DNA of 64,000 nucleotides from Martelella sp. HB161492 (GCF_013184775.1 NZ_JAATVV010000014.1:62001-126000); one strand, 5' to 3'. Positions 43,497 through 51,898 are shown, counted from the stretch's first letter. The notes: generated from the letters alone by a model not told the origin. A program made the numbers and translations.

Positions 43497-45005
43497 TCAG
43501 CGTGTTCTGAGCGGCATGGTGATATGAACTTCCAGCCCGCTTCGCGCATAGGAAACGTCGACCCGGCTGCCGACCACCTTGTCGAGGCTGCGCTTGATCA
43601 GCACCGAGCCGAAACCCTGCTGATCCGGAACCGCCACCGGCGGTCCGCCAACCTCCTGCCAGCTGAGATCGAGATAGCGCCCCTGCTTCCCGACAACGCG
43701 CCGCACAGCGATCTTCACCATGCCGCGCTCGGCGGTGAGCGCGCCGAACTTGGCGGCATTGCTGGCCAGTTCGTGGATCACAAGGCCAAGTGCCAGGGCC
43801 TCGTCGGGATCGAGATAGACCGTGTCGCCATCAATCTCGATCTGGCGATCAAAGCGATCGGTATAGGGTGCGATCTGCGAGCGCAGCAATCGCTCCACTT
43901 CGATGGCGCCCCATTGTTCGTCTGACAGCAGCGTATGCGCCAGAGAAAGTGCCTGCAGCCGCGCCGAAAACGACATGGTGAACTCGGCGGACGAACGCGA
44001 CCGCCTGAGCGTCTGGCTGGCGATGGACTGGACGATGGCGAGTGTGTTCTTGACCCGGTGATTGAGCTCGCGCAGCAAAAGCCGCGTCTTCTCCTCCGAG
44101 GCCTTGGTCGCGGTGATGTCAACCACAACGCCGAAAACCGGCCGGGTGCCGCCGCGCTGGCTGACGGGATTGTCATAGGTGCGGCCAAGCGCCAGAAGCC
44201 AGCGGCCGGAAGAACTGACCCTGACCTCACCCTGATATTCCTCACCCCGCGAGAGCGCCCCCTTGAAGGCCCGCATGGTTGACGCCCGCATTGAGGGGGC
44301 AATGGCATCAAGCGCCTTGCGAAAGGTCACCGGCTCGCCGACAGGCAGATCGAACATCGCCCGCAAGGTATTGTCGCATTCGATCGCCTCGGACGTTCCG
44401 TCCCAGCTCCAGGCGGCGATATTGGCGGCTCTGAGCGCCAGCGAGTGGCGCGTTTCCGCCCGCGACAGGGCGAGATCGGCTGACGCCTTGCCACGTGCGG
44501 CATCCTTCAATTCATAGAGAGAACCGGCCAGATCGGCGATCCGTCTGAGCGCGACAAGCGTCTCGACCGGGGTTTTTTCATGCGGCTTAGTATCGAAAAC
44601 GCAGAGTGTGCCGGCCTTGACGCCGTGGACATAGACTGGCGCACCGACGAAAAACACAGCAACCTGCCCCTGATATTCCGGCACAGACCGGAGGAAGCGC
44701 GGATCCTCCTGGGGATTGTGGATCTCGAGCGCCGGCTCCACCCCGCCGGCAATCGGGTAGGCACTGAGCCCCTTCTCCGTCTCCACGTCGGAAATGTCCA
44801 TGCCGGACGCGGACTGAACCCAGTTGCGGTCAAAATCGATGATCATCAGAAAGGCGAATGGCACAGACAAGAGCCTGGCAGCCTGAGAGGTCACCGTATC
44901 GAAATCCGCATCCCCGTCCTCTGAGCGCAAGATATATTGCGACAGGATCCTGAGCCGCGATTCATCCTTGATCGCCTCCACGAGTTCCTGCGGTAAATGT
45001 TTCAC
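43497..45005 (-). CDS. Soluble HWE-family histidine kinase with GAF and PAS domains
   Basis: 502 aa, no TM segment. A GAF domain (about 25-170) is followed by a PAS domain (about 185-305) with LRAANIAAWSWDG and a PAC-like VFGVVVDITATKASE. The kinase core begins LLLRELNHRVKNTLAIVQSI (phospho-His in HRVKN, about residue 318). The ATPase part has LVIHELASNAAKFGAL and ends GFGSVLIKRSLD. HRxxN kinases are the class known to control PhyR. Its closeness to phyR and ecfG makes it a candidate stress-response kinase, but this is inference. Confidence 0.9.
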   Translation of the reverse strand: MKHLPQELVEAIKDESRLRILSQYILRSEDGDADFDTVTSQAARLLSVPFAFLMIIDFDRNWVQSASGMDISDVETEKGLSAYPIAGGVEPALEIHNPQEDPRFLRSVPEYQGQVAVFFVGAPVYVHGVKAGTLCVFDTKPHEKTPVETLVALRRIADLAGSLYELKDAARGKASADLALSRAETRHSLALRAANIAAWSWDGTSEAIECDNTLRAMFDLPVGEPVTFRKALDAIAPSMRASTMRAFKGALSRGEEYQGEVRVSSSGRWLLALGRTYDNPVSQRGGTRPVFGVVVDITATKASEEKTRLLLRELNHRVKNTLAIVQSIASQTLRRSRSSAEFTMSFSARLQALSLAHTLLSDEQWGAIEVERLLRSQIAPYTDRFDRQIEIDGDTVYLDPDEALALGLVIHELASNAAKFGALTAERGMVKIAVRRVVGKQGRYLDLSWQEVGGPPVAVPDQQGFGSVLIKRSLDKVVGSRVDVSYARSGLEVHITMPLRTR

Positions 45006-45170
45006 TGCTCTTCTTCTTCTGTTTCGCCACCACGGGCAACGCCCATGTCAGCCACTTAAGCGCATGTCCGGCCAATTGATTGATGCAAGCCTCGGGCGGG
45101 AAACGCAAGCCATGCGCTTTGGTTCCGTGCCCGCACCTTTTTTTTGCCACAAAGCAAAATCCGGATGCAA

Positions 45171-45196
45171 GGAACAAGCCCGCAGCCTCATTCGTT
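45171..45196 (+). promoter_or_regulatory. EcfG-type promoter of dps
   Basis: GGAAC (45171-45175), 17 bp, CGTT (45193-45196), 89 bp before the dps start. It lies within the 280-bp gap between the divergent kinase gene and dps; I see no gene there. Confidence 0.8.
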
Positions 45197-45285
45197 ATTT
45201 GAACAAGCGGCCGGTCCTGTGGCTGGCTGACTGAACAGTGCCCAGCGGTGATCCTGCGGGCACAACAGCGAAAGGAGACACCAAA

Positions 45286-45798
45286 ATGGCCAATGTTGCA
45301 GCCGTTCTGAAACCCAAATCGCACGAAAGCACGATGCAGACAGGCCTTTCGGAGCAATATCGCTCCGACATGGCGGACCAGCTGTCCAATATCCTCGCAG
45401 CCACCTACCGGCTGACGATCAAGACCCACATCTATCACTGGAATGTCGTCGGCCCGTTGTTCCGCTCGCTGCATGAACTGACGGAAGAACATTACAACGC
45501 CCTGTTCGCGGCAACAGACATCATTGCCGAACGAATCCGCGCCATCGGCTTCCTCGCGCCGGAAACCGTCAGCGCCAGCAACGGCTTCGCCCCCGATGGC
45601 AAGACGATCAGCAGCCTTTCGGCCGACGCCATGGTGCGTGATCTGATCAGTGAACATGAAACAGCCGTACGGCAGATGCGAGAGGCTGGCGCGGCGGCGG
45701 GAGAGGCTGGCGACCTTGTCACCGAAGACATGCTGACCCAGCGCCTGACCTTCCACGAAAAGGCGCTCTGGATGTTGCGCGCCATCATCAGCGACTGA
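45286..45798 (+). CDS. dps: Dps-family DNA-protecting ferritin-like protein
   Basis: 170-aa protein that binds DNA and stores iron by oxidising Fe2+ with H2O2. The inter-subunit ferroxidase site is seen in KTHIYHWNVVGPLFRSLHEL near 47-66, with ATDIIAERIRAIGF near 80. The ATG at 45286 follows AAAGGAGA; 16 extra residues of open frame precede it. Expression by EcfG is indicated by the promoter upstream. A terminator follows. Confidence 0.92.
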   Translation: MANVAAVLKPKSHESTMQTGLSEQYRSDMADQLSNILAATYRLTIKTHIYHWNVVGPLFRSLHELTEEHYNALFAATDIIAERIRAIGFLAPETVSASNGFAPDGKTISSLSADAMVRDLISEHETAVRQMREAGAAAGEAGDLVTEDMLTQRLTFHEKALWMLRAIISD

Positions 45799-45834
45799 CC
45801 CGATCCGTCCTCATTTCTGACGCTTGAAGCCCGG

Positions 45835-45858
45835 GCCGGCCATCCTGAGATGGCCGGC
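45835..45858 (+). terminator. Rho-independent terminator of dps
   Basis: Perfect 10-bp stem GCCGGCCATC/GATGGCCGGC with loop CTGA, followed by TCTTTCT. Confidence 0.85.
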
Positions 45859-45888
45859 TCTTTCTGCTGGCCGCCGCCAAACAAAAAA

Positions 45889-45910
45889 GCCACGCCGGCA
45901 AGAGCGTGGC
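45889..45910 (-). terminator. Rho-independent terminator of nepR-ecfG
   Basis: GCCACGC/GCGTGGC stem with an 8-nt loop and TTTTTT on the minus strand, 31 nt after the ecfG stop. Confidence 0.88.
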
Positions 45911-45941
45911 ATTGGGACAGGACCTGTCAGTGAATATGGCT

Positions 45942-46505
45942 TCAGGCGGTCCGCGCCGAAATCGCTCCGGTCATGGCTGCGGCCGAAGAGGCATCCGGGC
46001 CATAGTCACCCTCACCTTCAATCGCCAGCATGTCCTGAAGCTTTGTCCGCGCCCGGGCAATGCGGCTCTTGATCGTGCCGATGGCACAGCCGCAGATCTC
46101 CGACGCTTCCTCATAGGAGAAGCCGGACGCACCAACCAGAATGATTGCTTCACGCTGATCGCTCGGCAGGCTGTCGAGGGCCTTTCTGAAGTCCTTCAGA
46201 TCCATCACCCCGTGCTGGGCTGGATGGATCGACAGCCGGTCGGTAAAGACATTGTCGGGATCCTGGATCTCGCGGCCGCTCTTGCGCATCTGGCTGTAGA
46301 ATTCATTGCGCAGAATGGTGAACAGCCAGGCCTTGAGATTGGTCCCGACGGCGAAACTGTCCTGCTTGGCCCAGGCCTTCATGATCGTATCCTGGACAAG
46401 ATCGTCTGCACGATCCGGATGCCCGCACAACGACACGGCGAACGCGCGCAGGCTGGGCAAAGTCTTCAGCAGGTCCCTTTTGAAACTCGGATCATTTGTC
46501 GCCAT
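45942..46505 (-). CDS. ecfG: General stress response ECF sigma factor EcfG
   Basis: 187-aa sigma factor. Region 2 with HPDRADDLVQDTIMKAWAKQ near 29-48 and LFTILRNEFYSQMRK; region 4 with LPSDQREAIILVGASGFSYE near 113 and GCAIGTIKSRIARARTKL near 140. No anti-sigma-like extension. It directs transcription from GGAAC-N16/17-CGTT promoters when NepR is titrated by phosphorylated PhyR. Lies 6 bp after nepR, under a promoter of its own class, so it is autoregulated. Confidence 0.94.
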   Translation of the reverse strand: MATNDPSFKRDLLKTLPSLRAFAVSLCGHPDRADDLVQDTIMKAWAKQDSFAVGTNLKAWLFTILRNEFYSQMRKSGREIQDPDNVFTDRLSIHPAQHGVMDLKDFRKALDSLPSDQREAIILVGASGFSYEEASEICGCAIGTIKSRIARARTKLQDMLAIEGEGDYGPDASSAAAMTGAISARTA

Positions 46506-46511
46506 GTTGCC

Positions 46512-46706
46512 TCAACCCTCTTTCACACTGCGCGCCGCTTCTTCAGCAGCATCGAGCTTTTCAAGAAGATCAAGAAAGCGATCAGGGATCTCCTCCTGCT
46601 CTATCGATGAATAGAGCGCTTTCAGGCGCCGGCTGATTGCCTCGTTCGGATTGTCCGAGGCGCCGGGCATCATCATGCCTTGCTGCAGGCCAACCGTCTT
46701 TTTCAC
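46512..46706 (-). CDS. nepR: NepR anti-sigma factor
   Basis: 64-aa helical protein that sequesters EcfG. The core ISRRLKALYSSIEQEEIPDR followed by FLDLLEKLD matches the two NepR helices, with the conserved Pro and FLDLL. The start codon is GTG with GAGG 7 nt upstream. First gene of the nepR-ecfG operon, divergent from phyR. Phosphorylated PhyR binds it in place of EcfG. Confidence 0.93.
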   Translation of the reverse strand: MKKTVGLQQGMMMPGASDNPNEAISRRLKALYSSIEQEEIPDRFLDLLEKLDAAEEAARSVKEG

Positions 46707-46748
46707 TTTATCGCCTCGCTATGGTCGAATTTCATTTTCTGTCCTACA

Positions 46749-46773
46749 AACGTGGCGCTTCAGAAAAAGTTCC
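46749..46773 (-). promoter_or_regulatory. EcfG-type promoter of nepR-ecfG
   Basis: Minus strand GGAAC (46769-46773), 16 bp, CGTT (46749-46752), perfect consensus. Predicted start about 35 nt before the nepR GTG. Makes the locus self-activating. Confidence 0.88.
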
Positions 46774-46781
46774 GGCGCGGC

Positions 46782-46806
46782 GGAACAAATTTCACGCTCA
46801 CGCATT
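46782..46806 (+). promoter_or_regulatory. Degenerate EcfG-type promoter candidate of phyR
   Basis: GGAAC (46782-46786), 16 bp, CATT (46803-46806), one mismatch from CGTT. An alternative CGTT at 46812 is too far away (25 bp). Its -35 box lies 8 bp from that of the divergent nepR promoter. Confidence 0.4.
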
Positions 46807-46879
46807 TTTTACGTTTGAAGGACTGTTTCTAACTGCAATTCATACCACACGACGACAATCAGGCAGGAGACAATCAGAC

Positions 46880-47674
46880 ATGTCACTTTCTACTCGTATC
46901 GCCGCGCATCTGCCGTATCTGAGGCGGTACGCTCGCGCGGTCTCCGGTTCCCAGACGTCTGGAGACGCCTATGTGGCAGCTGTCCTTGAAGCCCTGATCG
47001 CGGATGTTTCTCTCTTCCCCGACAAGGGTGACGACAAGGTCGCACTGTATAAACTTTTCACCACTTTATTTAGTTCCACGACAATTGAAATCGGCGAGAT
47101 CGACTCGCCCTTTTCCTGGGAAAAGCGGGCGGCGGCCAATCTGCTCGCTCTTCCGGCCAAACCGCGCCAGGCCTTCCTTCTGGTCTCGCTCGAGGGATTT
47201 TCCGCAGCGGAGACCGCCGAAATCCTTTCGGTTCCGGCAGCGGATCTCAACGCCCTTCTCGACGAGGCTTCCACGGAGATCTCGCGTCAGGTCGCCACCG
47301 ATATCATGATCATCGAGGATGAACCGCTGATCGCCATGGATATCGAGGAAATGGTCGAGAGCCTCGGCCACCGGGTCACCGGCATTGCCCGCACCCACAA
47401 GGAGGCCGTCGAACTCTTCCAGCGGACAAAGCCGAAAATGGTTCTGGCCGACATCCAGCTGGCTGACGGAAGCTCCGGCATCGACGCTGTCAACGATATT
47501 CTCGCCAGCCATTCACTGCCGGTCATCTTCATCACCGCTTTCCCGGAACGGCTTTTGACTGGTGAACGGCCTGAGCCGACCTTTCTGGTGACCAAGCCCT
47601 TCAACCCCGACATGGTCAAGGCGCTGATCAGTCAGGCGCTGTTCTTTGAAGAACACAGCAGCGCCGAGGCCTGA
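46880..47674 (+). CDS. phyR: General stress response regulator PhyR (sigma-like domain plus receiver)
   Basis: 264 aa. Residues 1 to about 130 mimic an ECF sigma factor ([40 protein letters not shown]). The receiver (about 138-260) has [17 protein letters not shown], phospho-Asp in [14 protein letters not shown] near 194 and the conserved Lys in LVTKPF. On phosphorylation the sigma-like part binds NepR and frees EcfG. AGGAGA lies 10 nt before the ATG. A strong terminator follows. Confidence 0.95.
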   Translation: MSLSTRIAAHLPYLRRYARAVSGSQTSGDAYVAAVLEALIADVSLFPDKGDDKVALYKLFTTLFSSTTIEIGEIDSPFSWEKRAAANLLALPAKPRQAFLLVSLEGFSAAETAEILSVPAADLNALLDEASTEISRQVATDIMIIEDEPLIAMDIEEMVESLGHRVTGIARTHKEAVELFQRTKPKMVLADIQLADGSSGIDAVNDILASHSLPVIFITAFPERLLTGERPEPTFLVTKPFNPDMVKALISQALFFEEHSSAEA

Positions 47675-47707
47675 GCGGCGATCCCGTTCCCGGAAAATGC
47701 GAAGATG

Positions 47708-47736
47708 AAAAACAGGGGCCAGGCGCCCCTGTTTTT
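47708..47736 (+). terminator. Rho-independent terminator of phyR
   Basis: Perfect 12-bp stem AAAAACAGGGGC/GCCCCTGTTTTT with a 5-nt loop. The 3' arm ends in TTTTT. It ends 14 bp before the next promoter. Confidence 0.9.
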
Positions 47737-47750
47737 GATTCTGCCGCATC

Positions 47751-47775
47751 GGAACCATTTCCGTCAGCCGTCGTT
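47751..47775 (+). promoter_or_regulatory. EcfG-type promoter of the DUF1328 gene
   Basis: GGAAC (47751-47755), 16 bp, CGTT (47772-47775), perfect consensus, 42 bp before the ATG. Confidence 0.85.
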
Positions 47776-47817
47776 ATTCCTCCAGACAGACAAGCCAGAC
47801 AAACAAGGAGGTTTACG

Positions 47818-47979
47818 ATGCTTTATTACGCGCTCGTCTTCTTCATCATCGCGCTTGTGGCGGCAGCCCTCGGCTTCGGCGGTATTGCAGGCGCTTCAGC
47901 GGGTATCGCGCAGATCCTGTTCTTTCTGTTTCTGCTGTTCTTCGCCGTTGCCGTCGTCGTCAATTTCGCGCGACGATAA
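47818..47979 (+). CDS. DUF1328 small membrane protein, EcfG-regulated
   Basis: 53-aa hydrophobic peptide with two TM stretches: [20 protein letters not shown] and [16 protein letters not shown], ending NFARR. Sequence and size fit DUF1328 (YtjA-like), function unknown. AAGGAGG lies 7 nt before the ATG. Monocistronic, with its own EcfG promoter and a strong terminator. Often stress-induced in rhizobia. Confidence 0.85.
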   Translation: MLYYALVFFIIALVAAALGFGGIAGASAGIAQILFFLFLLFFAVAVVVNFARR

Positions 47980-47996
47980 CCGAACCATGGCAAAAG

Positions 47997-48031
47997 AAAC
48001 GGGCCGTTCCCTCAAGGGATACGGCCCGTTT
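47997..48031 (+). terminator. Terminator of the DUF1328 gene
   Basis: 11-bp stem AAACGGGCCGT/ACGGCCCGTTT with an inner CCCT/AGGG helix in the 13-nt apical part, followed by GTTT. Confidence 0.85.
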
Positions 48032-48099
48032 GTTTATCGGCGGTCAGTGCCGCCGCAAATCATGACTGCCCCGCTTTCGCGCGGACGGCCAACCCACCA

Positions 48100-48303
48100 T
48101 CAATGATGACGGTTGGCGAGCCAGGAATTCAGTTCGACCTCGGCCTCGTCGCGACCGCGCACATAATGCTGCTGGATCTTCGAGATCAGCTTGTCGCGGC
48201 TGCCGGCAATGAAATCGAGATCATCATTGGAAAGACGCGTCCACTTGGCGCGAACCTTCATCTTGCGTTCCGTCCAGTTATGTTCAACATCCTGCCATGC
48301 CAT
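48100..48303 (-). CDS. CsbD-like stress protein, divergent copy
   Basis: 67 aa, start at the ATG at 48303 with AAGGA upstream. The pattern W-x(7)-K-x-KW, then RLSNDDLDFIAGSRDKLISK and IQQHYVRGRDEAEVELNSWL, corresponds to the CsbD-like fold in its neighbour. Related CsbD proteins are general-stress markers with no known biochemical function. I found no EcfG promoter in its 329-bp upstream gap, which holds only the terminator of the other csbD gene. Confidence 0.75.
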   Translation of the reverse strand: MAWQDVEHNWTERKMKVRAKWTRLSNDDLDFIAGSRDKLISKIQQHYVRGRDEAEVELNSWLANRHH

Positions 48304-48561
48304 GGTCTTGATCCTTTCGAAAACGGGGACCCCATTTCCAGGCTCTTTTCCACGTAAAACGCAGTCTGCGGGTCTGATCCGGGATCTTTCAAGCGGCGCC
48401 AGAACAATCCGTCCGCCTTGACTTGTGTCACTCTGATTTATGCTCAATCTGGCAAAATGCAAGCAATCGCGAACATTTGGTCCGCATGGCTGCTATGTGT
48501 AAAACTCATATATTTGCAGATGCTTAGCGAGAAGGCATTTGCACCTCGCCTTGCGCACAGA

Positions 48562-48592
48562 AAAGGCAGCCGCGCCAGGCGCAGCTGCCTTT
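48562..48592 (-). terminator. Terminator of the second csbD-like gene
   Basis: AAAGGCAGC/GCTGCCTTT outer stem with an inner GCGC/GCGC helix. On the minus strand the 3' arm ends in TTTT. 40 nt after the stop. Confidence 0.8.
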
Positions 48593-48632
48593 CACTCAAT
48601 TTGCGACGTCGTCTTGCCGGCGGATCAGCCGA

Positions 48633-48830
48633 TCAATGCCGCGACATCCACTCATCAACCTCACGCGCTGCCTCCGCCTCGGCCTTGCCGTAGCGCTCCT
48701 GAATCTTGCCGATCAGCTTGTCGCGCTCGCCGGCCACGATATCGACGTCGTCGGAGGTCAGCTTGCCCCATTGGGTACGGATCTCGCCCTTGAACTGCTT
48801 CCAGTTACCTTCAAGCTGGTTCCTGTTCAT
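48633..48830 (-). CDS. CsbD-family stress protein, EcfG-regulated
   Basis: 65 aa, canonical CsbD layout: NRNQLEGNWKQFKGEIRTQW, GKLTSDDVDIVAGERDKLIG and IQERYGKAEAEAAREVDEWM. Small, charged, cytosolic. An EcfG promoter is 38 bp upstream. With the gene at 48100 it forms a diverged pair, about half the positions being alike. Confidence 0.9.
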   Translation of the reverse strand: MNRNQLEGNWKQFKGEIRTQWGKLTSDDVDIVAGERDKLIGKIQERYGKAEAEAAREVDEWMSRH

Positions 48831-48867
48831 GATCTGCTCCTTCCTGGTTTATATCTGTCACACTATA

Positions 48868-48892
48868 AACGGGCGAAGCCTGTCAGAGTTCC
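48868..48892 (-). promoter_or_regulatory. EcfG-type promoter of the csbD gene
   Basis: Minus strand GGAAC (48888-48892), 16 bp, CGTT (48868-48871). The remainder of the 314-bp gap before the next gene (to 49144) shows no further gene or clear promoter. Confidence 0.85.
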
Positions 48893-49144
48893 CTGCAGCA
48901 ACGATACCACTGCACAGCGGCAAGCGAGGACCGCCTGCAACAGGATTGCACAAAGAAAGAACGGCCCGCACAAAAAGCGATTGTATTGCGTGACTTAACC
49001 TGTCATCAAAATACATGTCGTCAAACATTTGCAGGCCATGTCAGCCGTCAATGCGCCTGCAGAACAAGACCTTCGTATTTCTACGCTTTGCGCCATCTTG
49101 ACGCGTTTATTCAGAACTGACCCTGCAAGCGGTTCATCACCTTC

Positions 49145-50845
49145 ATGTTCCGTGCAGTCTTCAGCCATCCGGCCCCCTGGAGTTTCCAATTGAATCGATT
49201 TCTACCTGCCCTGGTCTTTCTCGTTGTTGCGGCGATCGGCCTTGGCATGTCACTGTCGCTCTACCGGGCCTCAGAGGTCAAACGCGTCGCCAAATTCGAG
49301 GCCTATGCGGATGAAGCCGCCGCGCGGATCGTCGGACGTTACAAGCAGCATCTGTCGCTTCTCGAGGGCACAAAGGCCCTGTTTGAAGCGACATCCGGCG
49401 CGATCAACCGCACAGCCTTCAAGACCTATGTCGATGGTCTCGATACCGAAGGACGTTATGACGGCATCCAGGGTATCGGTTTCGCCCGCCTGATTCACGC
49501 CGGCAACGAAGGCGTTGTCGAAACCGAGATCAAACGGAATTATGGCAAGGACCGAAAGGTTTGGCCGGAGACAACGGATCAGGACTACCGCACGCCGATC
49601 GTTCTGCTGGAACCGAACGATATCCGCAACGATGTTGCGCTCGGCTATGACATGTACAGTGATCCGATCCGGCGGGCGGCCATGTCAGCAGCCTTTGCCA
49701 CCGACACGCCGATGGCAAGCGGCCCGGTCCAGCTGGTTCAGGAAATCACGACTGACAAGCAGACCGGCTTCCTGATCTATGTGCCGTTCAAGGTCGACAA
49801 TGACGACAGTTCGCTGCCGCTTTCAGGATTCGTCTATGCTCCCTTCCGCGCCGGCGATCTCTACCACGCCATCAGCACCGAGGAACCGATCCTGCCATTG
49901 CAGATAATGGCGACTGACGTGGAAACGAATATCACCATGTTCCAGTCCGATGGTTTCGCGAAGCCGGACACCACATCGCGCCTCTCCGCCGCCCGCGACG
50001 TTGATATCGGCGGACGGAAGTGGACGCTGCACATCCAGGCCGATGAGAGTTTCCGGGCCGATCAGTTCGATGTGACGCCCTTTGTGGTCGCCGCCGTCTC
50101 CCTGCTGCTGGCGGTGGCCCTGGCACTGTCGGCCCAATCGCAGATCAAGGCGCTTTCAACCGCCCGCGCCATGCATGAACTGAGCGAAAAGAGCCTTCAG
50201 GAGCGCGATCTGATGCTTCAGGAAATGAAGCACAGGATCAAGAACTCCATCGCCCGCGTTCTGGCCATGGCCCGGCAGACAGCACGCCATTCCGATGACC
50301 TGAAGGCCTTCATGGACAGCTATACGGCCCGCCTTCAGGCCATGTCGACAGCGCAGGATGTGCTGACCCGCTCGCACTGGCAACGCGCCGACCTGAAGGA
50401 ACTCCTGACCAAGGAACTGGCCCAGGTCTTCGGCGATTCCGATGCCAGCTACGATATCACCGGGCCTGCCGTCGAGCTGGACGAAAAGGCGACCCAGGCC
50501 TTCAGCCTCACCTTCCACGAACTGGCCACCAATGCGCTCAAATATGGCGGCGTGTCAGAGGCTGGCGCCAGCCTGAGTGTCGACTGGGCCTATGAGGAAG
50601 CTGGCAGGAACCGCAAGCTCAGGCTGACATGGTCGGAAACCGGTAGCGAACCCGTTACACCGCCGACCAAAAAGGGATTTGGCACACGGCTGATCGACGC
50701 CAATATCATCGGCGAACTGAATGGCTCGATCGAGCGGCATTATCGCGAGATGGGACTTTCCATTGCGATCATTGTCCCGGCAGCAGAGATGATCACCAAG
50801 CGCCGCTGGCGCCGGCGCCGGCGCGCCGGCACGGAAACGGTCTGA
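49145..50845 (+). CDS. CHASE-domain membrane histidine kinase of the HisKA_2/HRxxN class
   Basis: 566 aa. TM1 (about 19-38), a periplasmic CHASE domain (about 75-270) with YDGIQGIGFARLIH and ALGYDMYSDPIRRAAM, TM2 (about 318-338), then the kinase core with DLMLQEMKHRIKNSIARVLA (phospho-His in HRIKN, near 362). The ATPase part has LTFHELATNALKYGGV and GFGTRLIDANII. The C-terminus ends in an Arg-rich run. A candidate sensor for PhyR by class and position; the ligand is unknown. The frame could start later, but the ATG at 49145 gives a reasonable cytoplasmic end. Confidence 0.9.
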   Translation: MFRAVFSHPAPWSFQLNRFLPALVFLVVAAIGLGMSLSLYRASEVKRVAKFEAYADEAAARIVGRYKQHLSLLEGTKALFEATSGAINRTAFKTYVDGLDTEGRYDGIQGIGFARLIHAGNEGVVETEIKRNYGKDRKVWPETTDQDYRTPIVLLEPNDIRNDVALGYDMYSDPIRRAAMSAAFATDTPMASGPVQLVQEITTDKQTGFLIYVPFKVDNDDSSLPLSGFVYAPFRAGDLYHAISTEEPILPLQIMATDVETNITMFQSDGFAKPDTTSRLSAARDVDIGGRKWTLHIQADESFRADQFDVTPFVVAAVSLLLAVALALSAQSQIKALSTARAMHELSEKSLQERDLMLQEMKHRIKNSIARVLAMARQTARHSDDLKAFMDSYTARLQAMSTAQDVLTRSHWQRADLKELLTKELAQVFGDSDASYDITGPAVELDEKATQAFSLTFHELATNALKYGGVSEAGASLSVDWAYEEAGRNRKLRLTWSETGSEPVTPPTKKGFGTRLIDANIIGELNGSIERHYREMGLSIAIIVPAAEMITKRRWRRRRRAGTETV

Positions 50846-50864
50846 GCGGTCAGCCGTTTCCGGC

Positions 50865-51416
50865 TCATTTCAACAGCGCATCAAGCCCGATATAGCCCGT
50901 CGGGTTGTCCGGGCAGAGGCCGAAACCGCATTCGGCCAGCGTCGAAACGCCATTGCCGAGCGCCATCAGCGCAAACAGGCCCAAGACGGCAATTCCGAGC
51001 CGGGTGAGACCGCCAACGGCGCCTTTTCCGGCGGGGCGCGTCAGAAGCAGCATCAGCCCGGAGCCGAGGCAGACCAGCACGAACAGAATAAAGGCCCAGC
51101 TGTAGAAATGCAGGCCGAGAAAGGGTGCACCATAGCTGCCTGTGCCCGGAACCACATGCAGCGCCACCTGCCTGAGCGCCGCCGCCCCGCCAACGACCGC
51201 GCCGACGATCATCACCCCATAATGGCGGGCAGCCGAACCGAACAGCACATTCAGCGCCAGCCCCGTCCCGACAACGACAAAGCCGGCCCGCTGCAGAATA
51301 CAGAGAGGACATGGCAGTTCACCGCCATAAAACTGATCGGCAAAGGCGAACAGCAGGACGATGGATATCGCCAGAAGTCCGAGAACGTTGAGATGATAGG
51401 CGATCCGCTCCGACAT
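50865..51416 (-). CDS. DsbB-family disulfide bond protein
   Basis: 183 aa with four or five TM helices. The periplasmic redox pair is in GGELPCPLCILQRAG near 32-46 (CPLC). A second Cys pair near the C-terminus, in AECGFGLCPDNP, is placed unlike classical DsbB, where it lies in the second periplasmic loop. Probably re-oxidises a DsbA-type protein using quinone. Next to a DUF5993 gene 9 bp upstream. Confidence 0.82.
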   Translation of the reverse strand: MSERIAYHLNVLGLLAISIVLLFAFADQFYGGELPCPLCILQRAGFVVVGTGLALNVLFGSAARHYGVMIVGAVVGGAAALRQVALHVVPGTGSYGAPFLGLHFYSWAFILFVLVCLGSGLMLLLTRPAGKGAVGGLTRLGIAVLGLFALMALGNGVSTLAECGFGLCPDNPTGYIGLDALLK

Positions 51417-51425
51417 ATCGGCCTC

Positions 51426-51581
51426 CTAAAGATTGATTGCCAGAGGATCAGTGGCATGCAGCTTGAGCAGCACCACCAGCGCGGCAATCGCCGCAACGGC
51501 AAGCCAGACCGCCGCACCCCGCTGGCCACGCCAGGCAAAGGCCAGCGAAACCGCACAGGCAAAGAATGGTATTGTCATCAT
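51426..51581 (-). CDS. DUF5993 small membrane peptide
   Basis: 51 aa with two TM helices: TIPFFACAVSLAFAW and GAAVWLAVAAIAALVVLLKL, and a DPLAINL tail. GGAGG lies before tandem ATG codons at 51581/51578. Sits directly upstream of the DsbB-like gene, a pairing that suggests a shared function. Function unknown. Confidence 0.75.
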   Translation of the reverse strand: MMTIPFFACAVSLAFAWRGQRGAAVWLAVAAIAALVVLLKLHATDPLAINL

Positions 51582-51898
51582 GATCCCGCTCCTCCATTGG
51601 CTCGATAGATGCACAATTTCAGACCCTTAACACAGAAGCAACCGCGCACCGGCATCTTGCACGGTTTTGGCCCTGCACCTTGCATCGCGCACTGACATGT
51701 CAGAGGTGCAAATATCCGGACTTTTTCTGACAATTTGGCCAAACCCTTAAGATCCGGTCCTGTTCTGCCCGCGTCCATGTCACTCGGCGATTGCATAGGC
51801 CAGCCGTGGGTGCAATATCTGTCGGGCATAACATGAAAACAGCCGCCTGTGCCGGATCCCCTCGAAAAGCCGGCGGACAGACCAAGAGAGAATGAAAC
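51582..51898. other. Divergent intergenic region, 317 bp, no gene seen
   Basis: Lies between the DUF5993 and TIGR03032 genes. No open frame with coding character, no clear palindrome or promoter stands out. Confidence 0.5.

Noticed and set aside
46782-46815. EcfG promoter for phyR using GGAAC at 46782 and CGTT at 46812
   Set aside because: The spacer is 25 bp, too long; only the CATT variant at 46803 has correct spacing.
48418-48693. 91-codon plus-strand frame between the csbD genes
   Set aside because: It overlaps a terminator and the opposite csbD gene and has no ribosome site.
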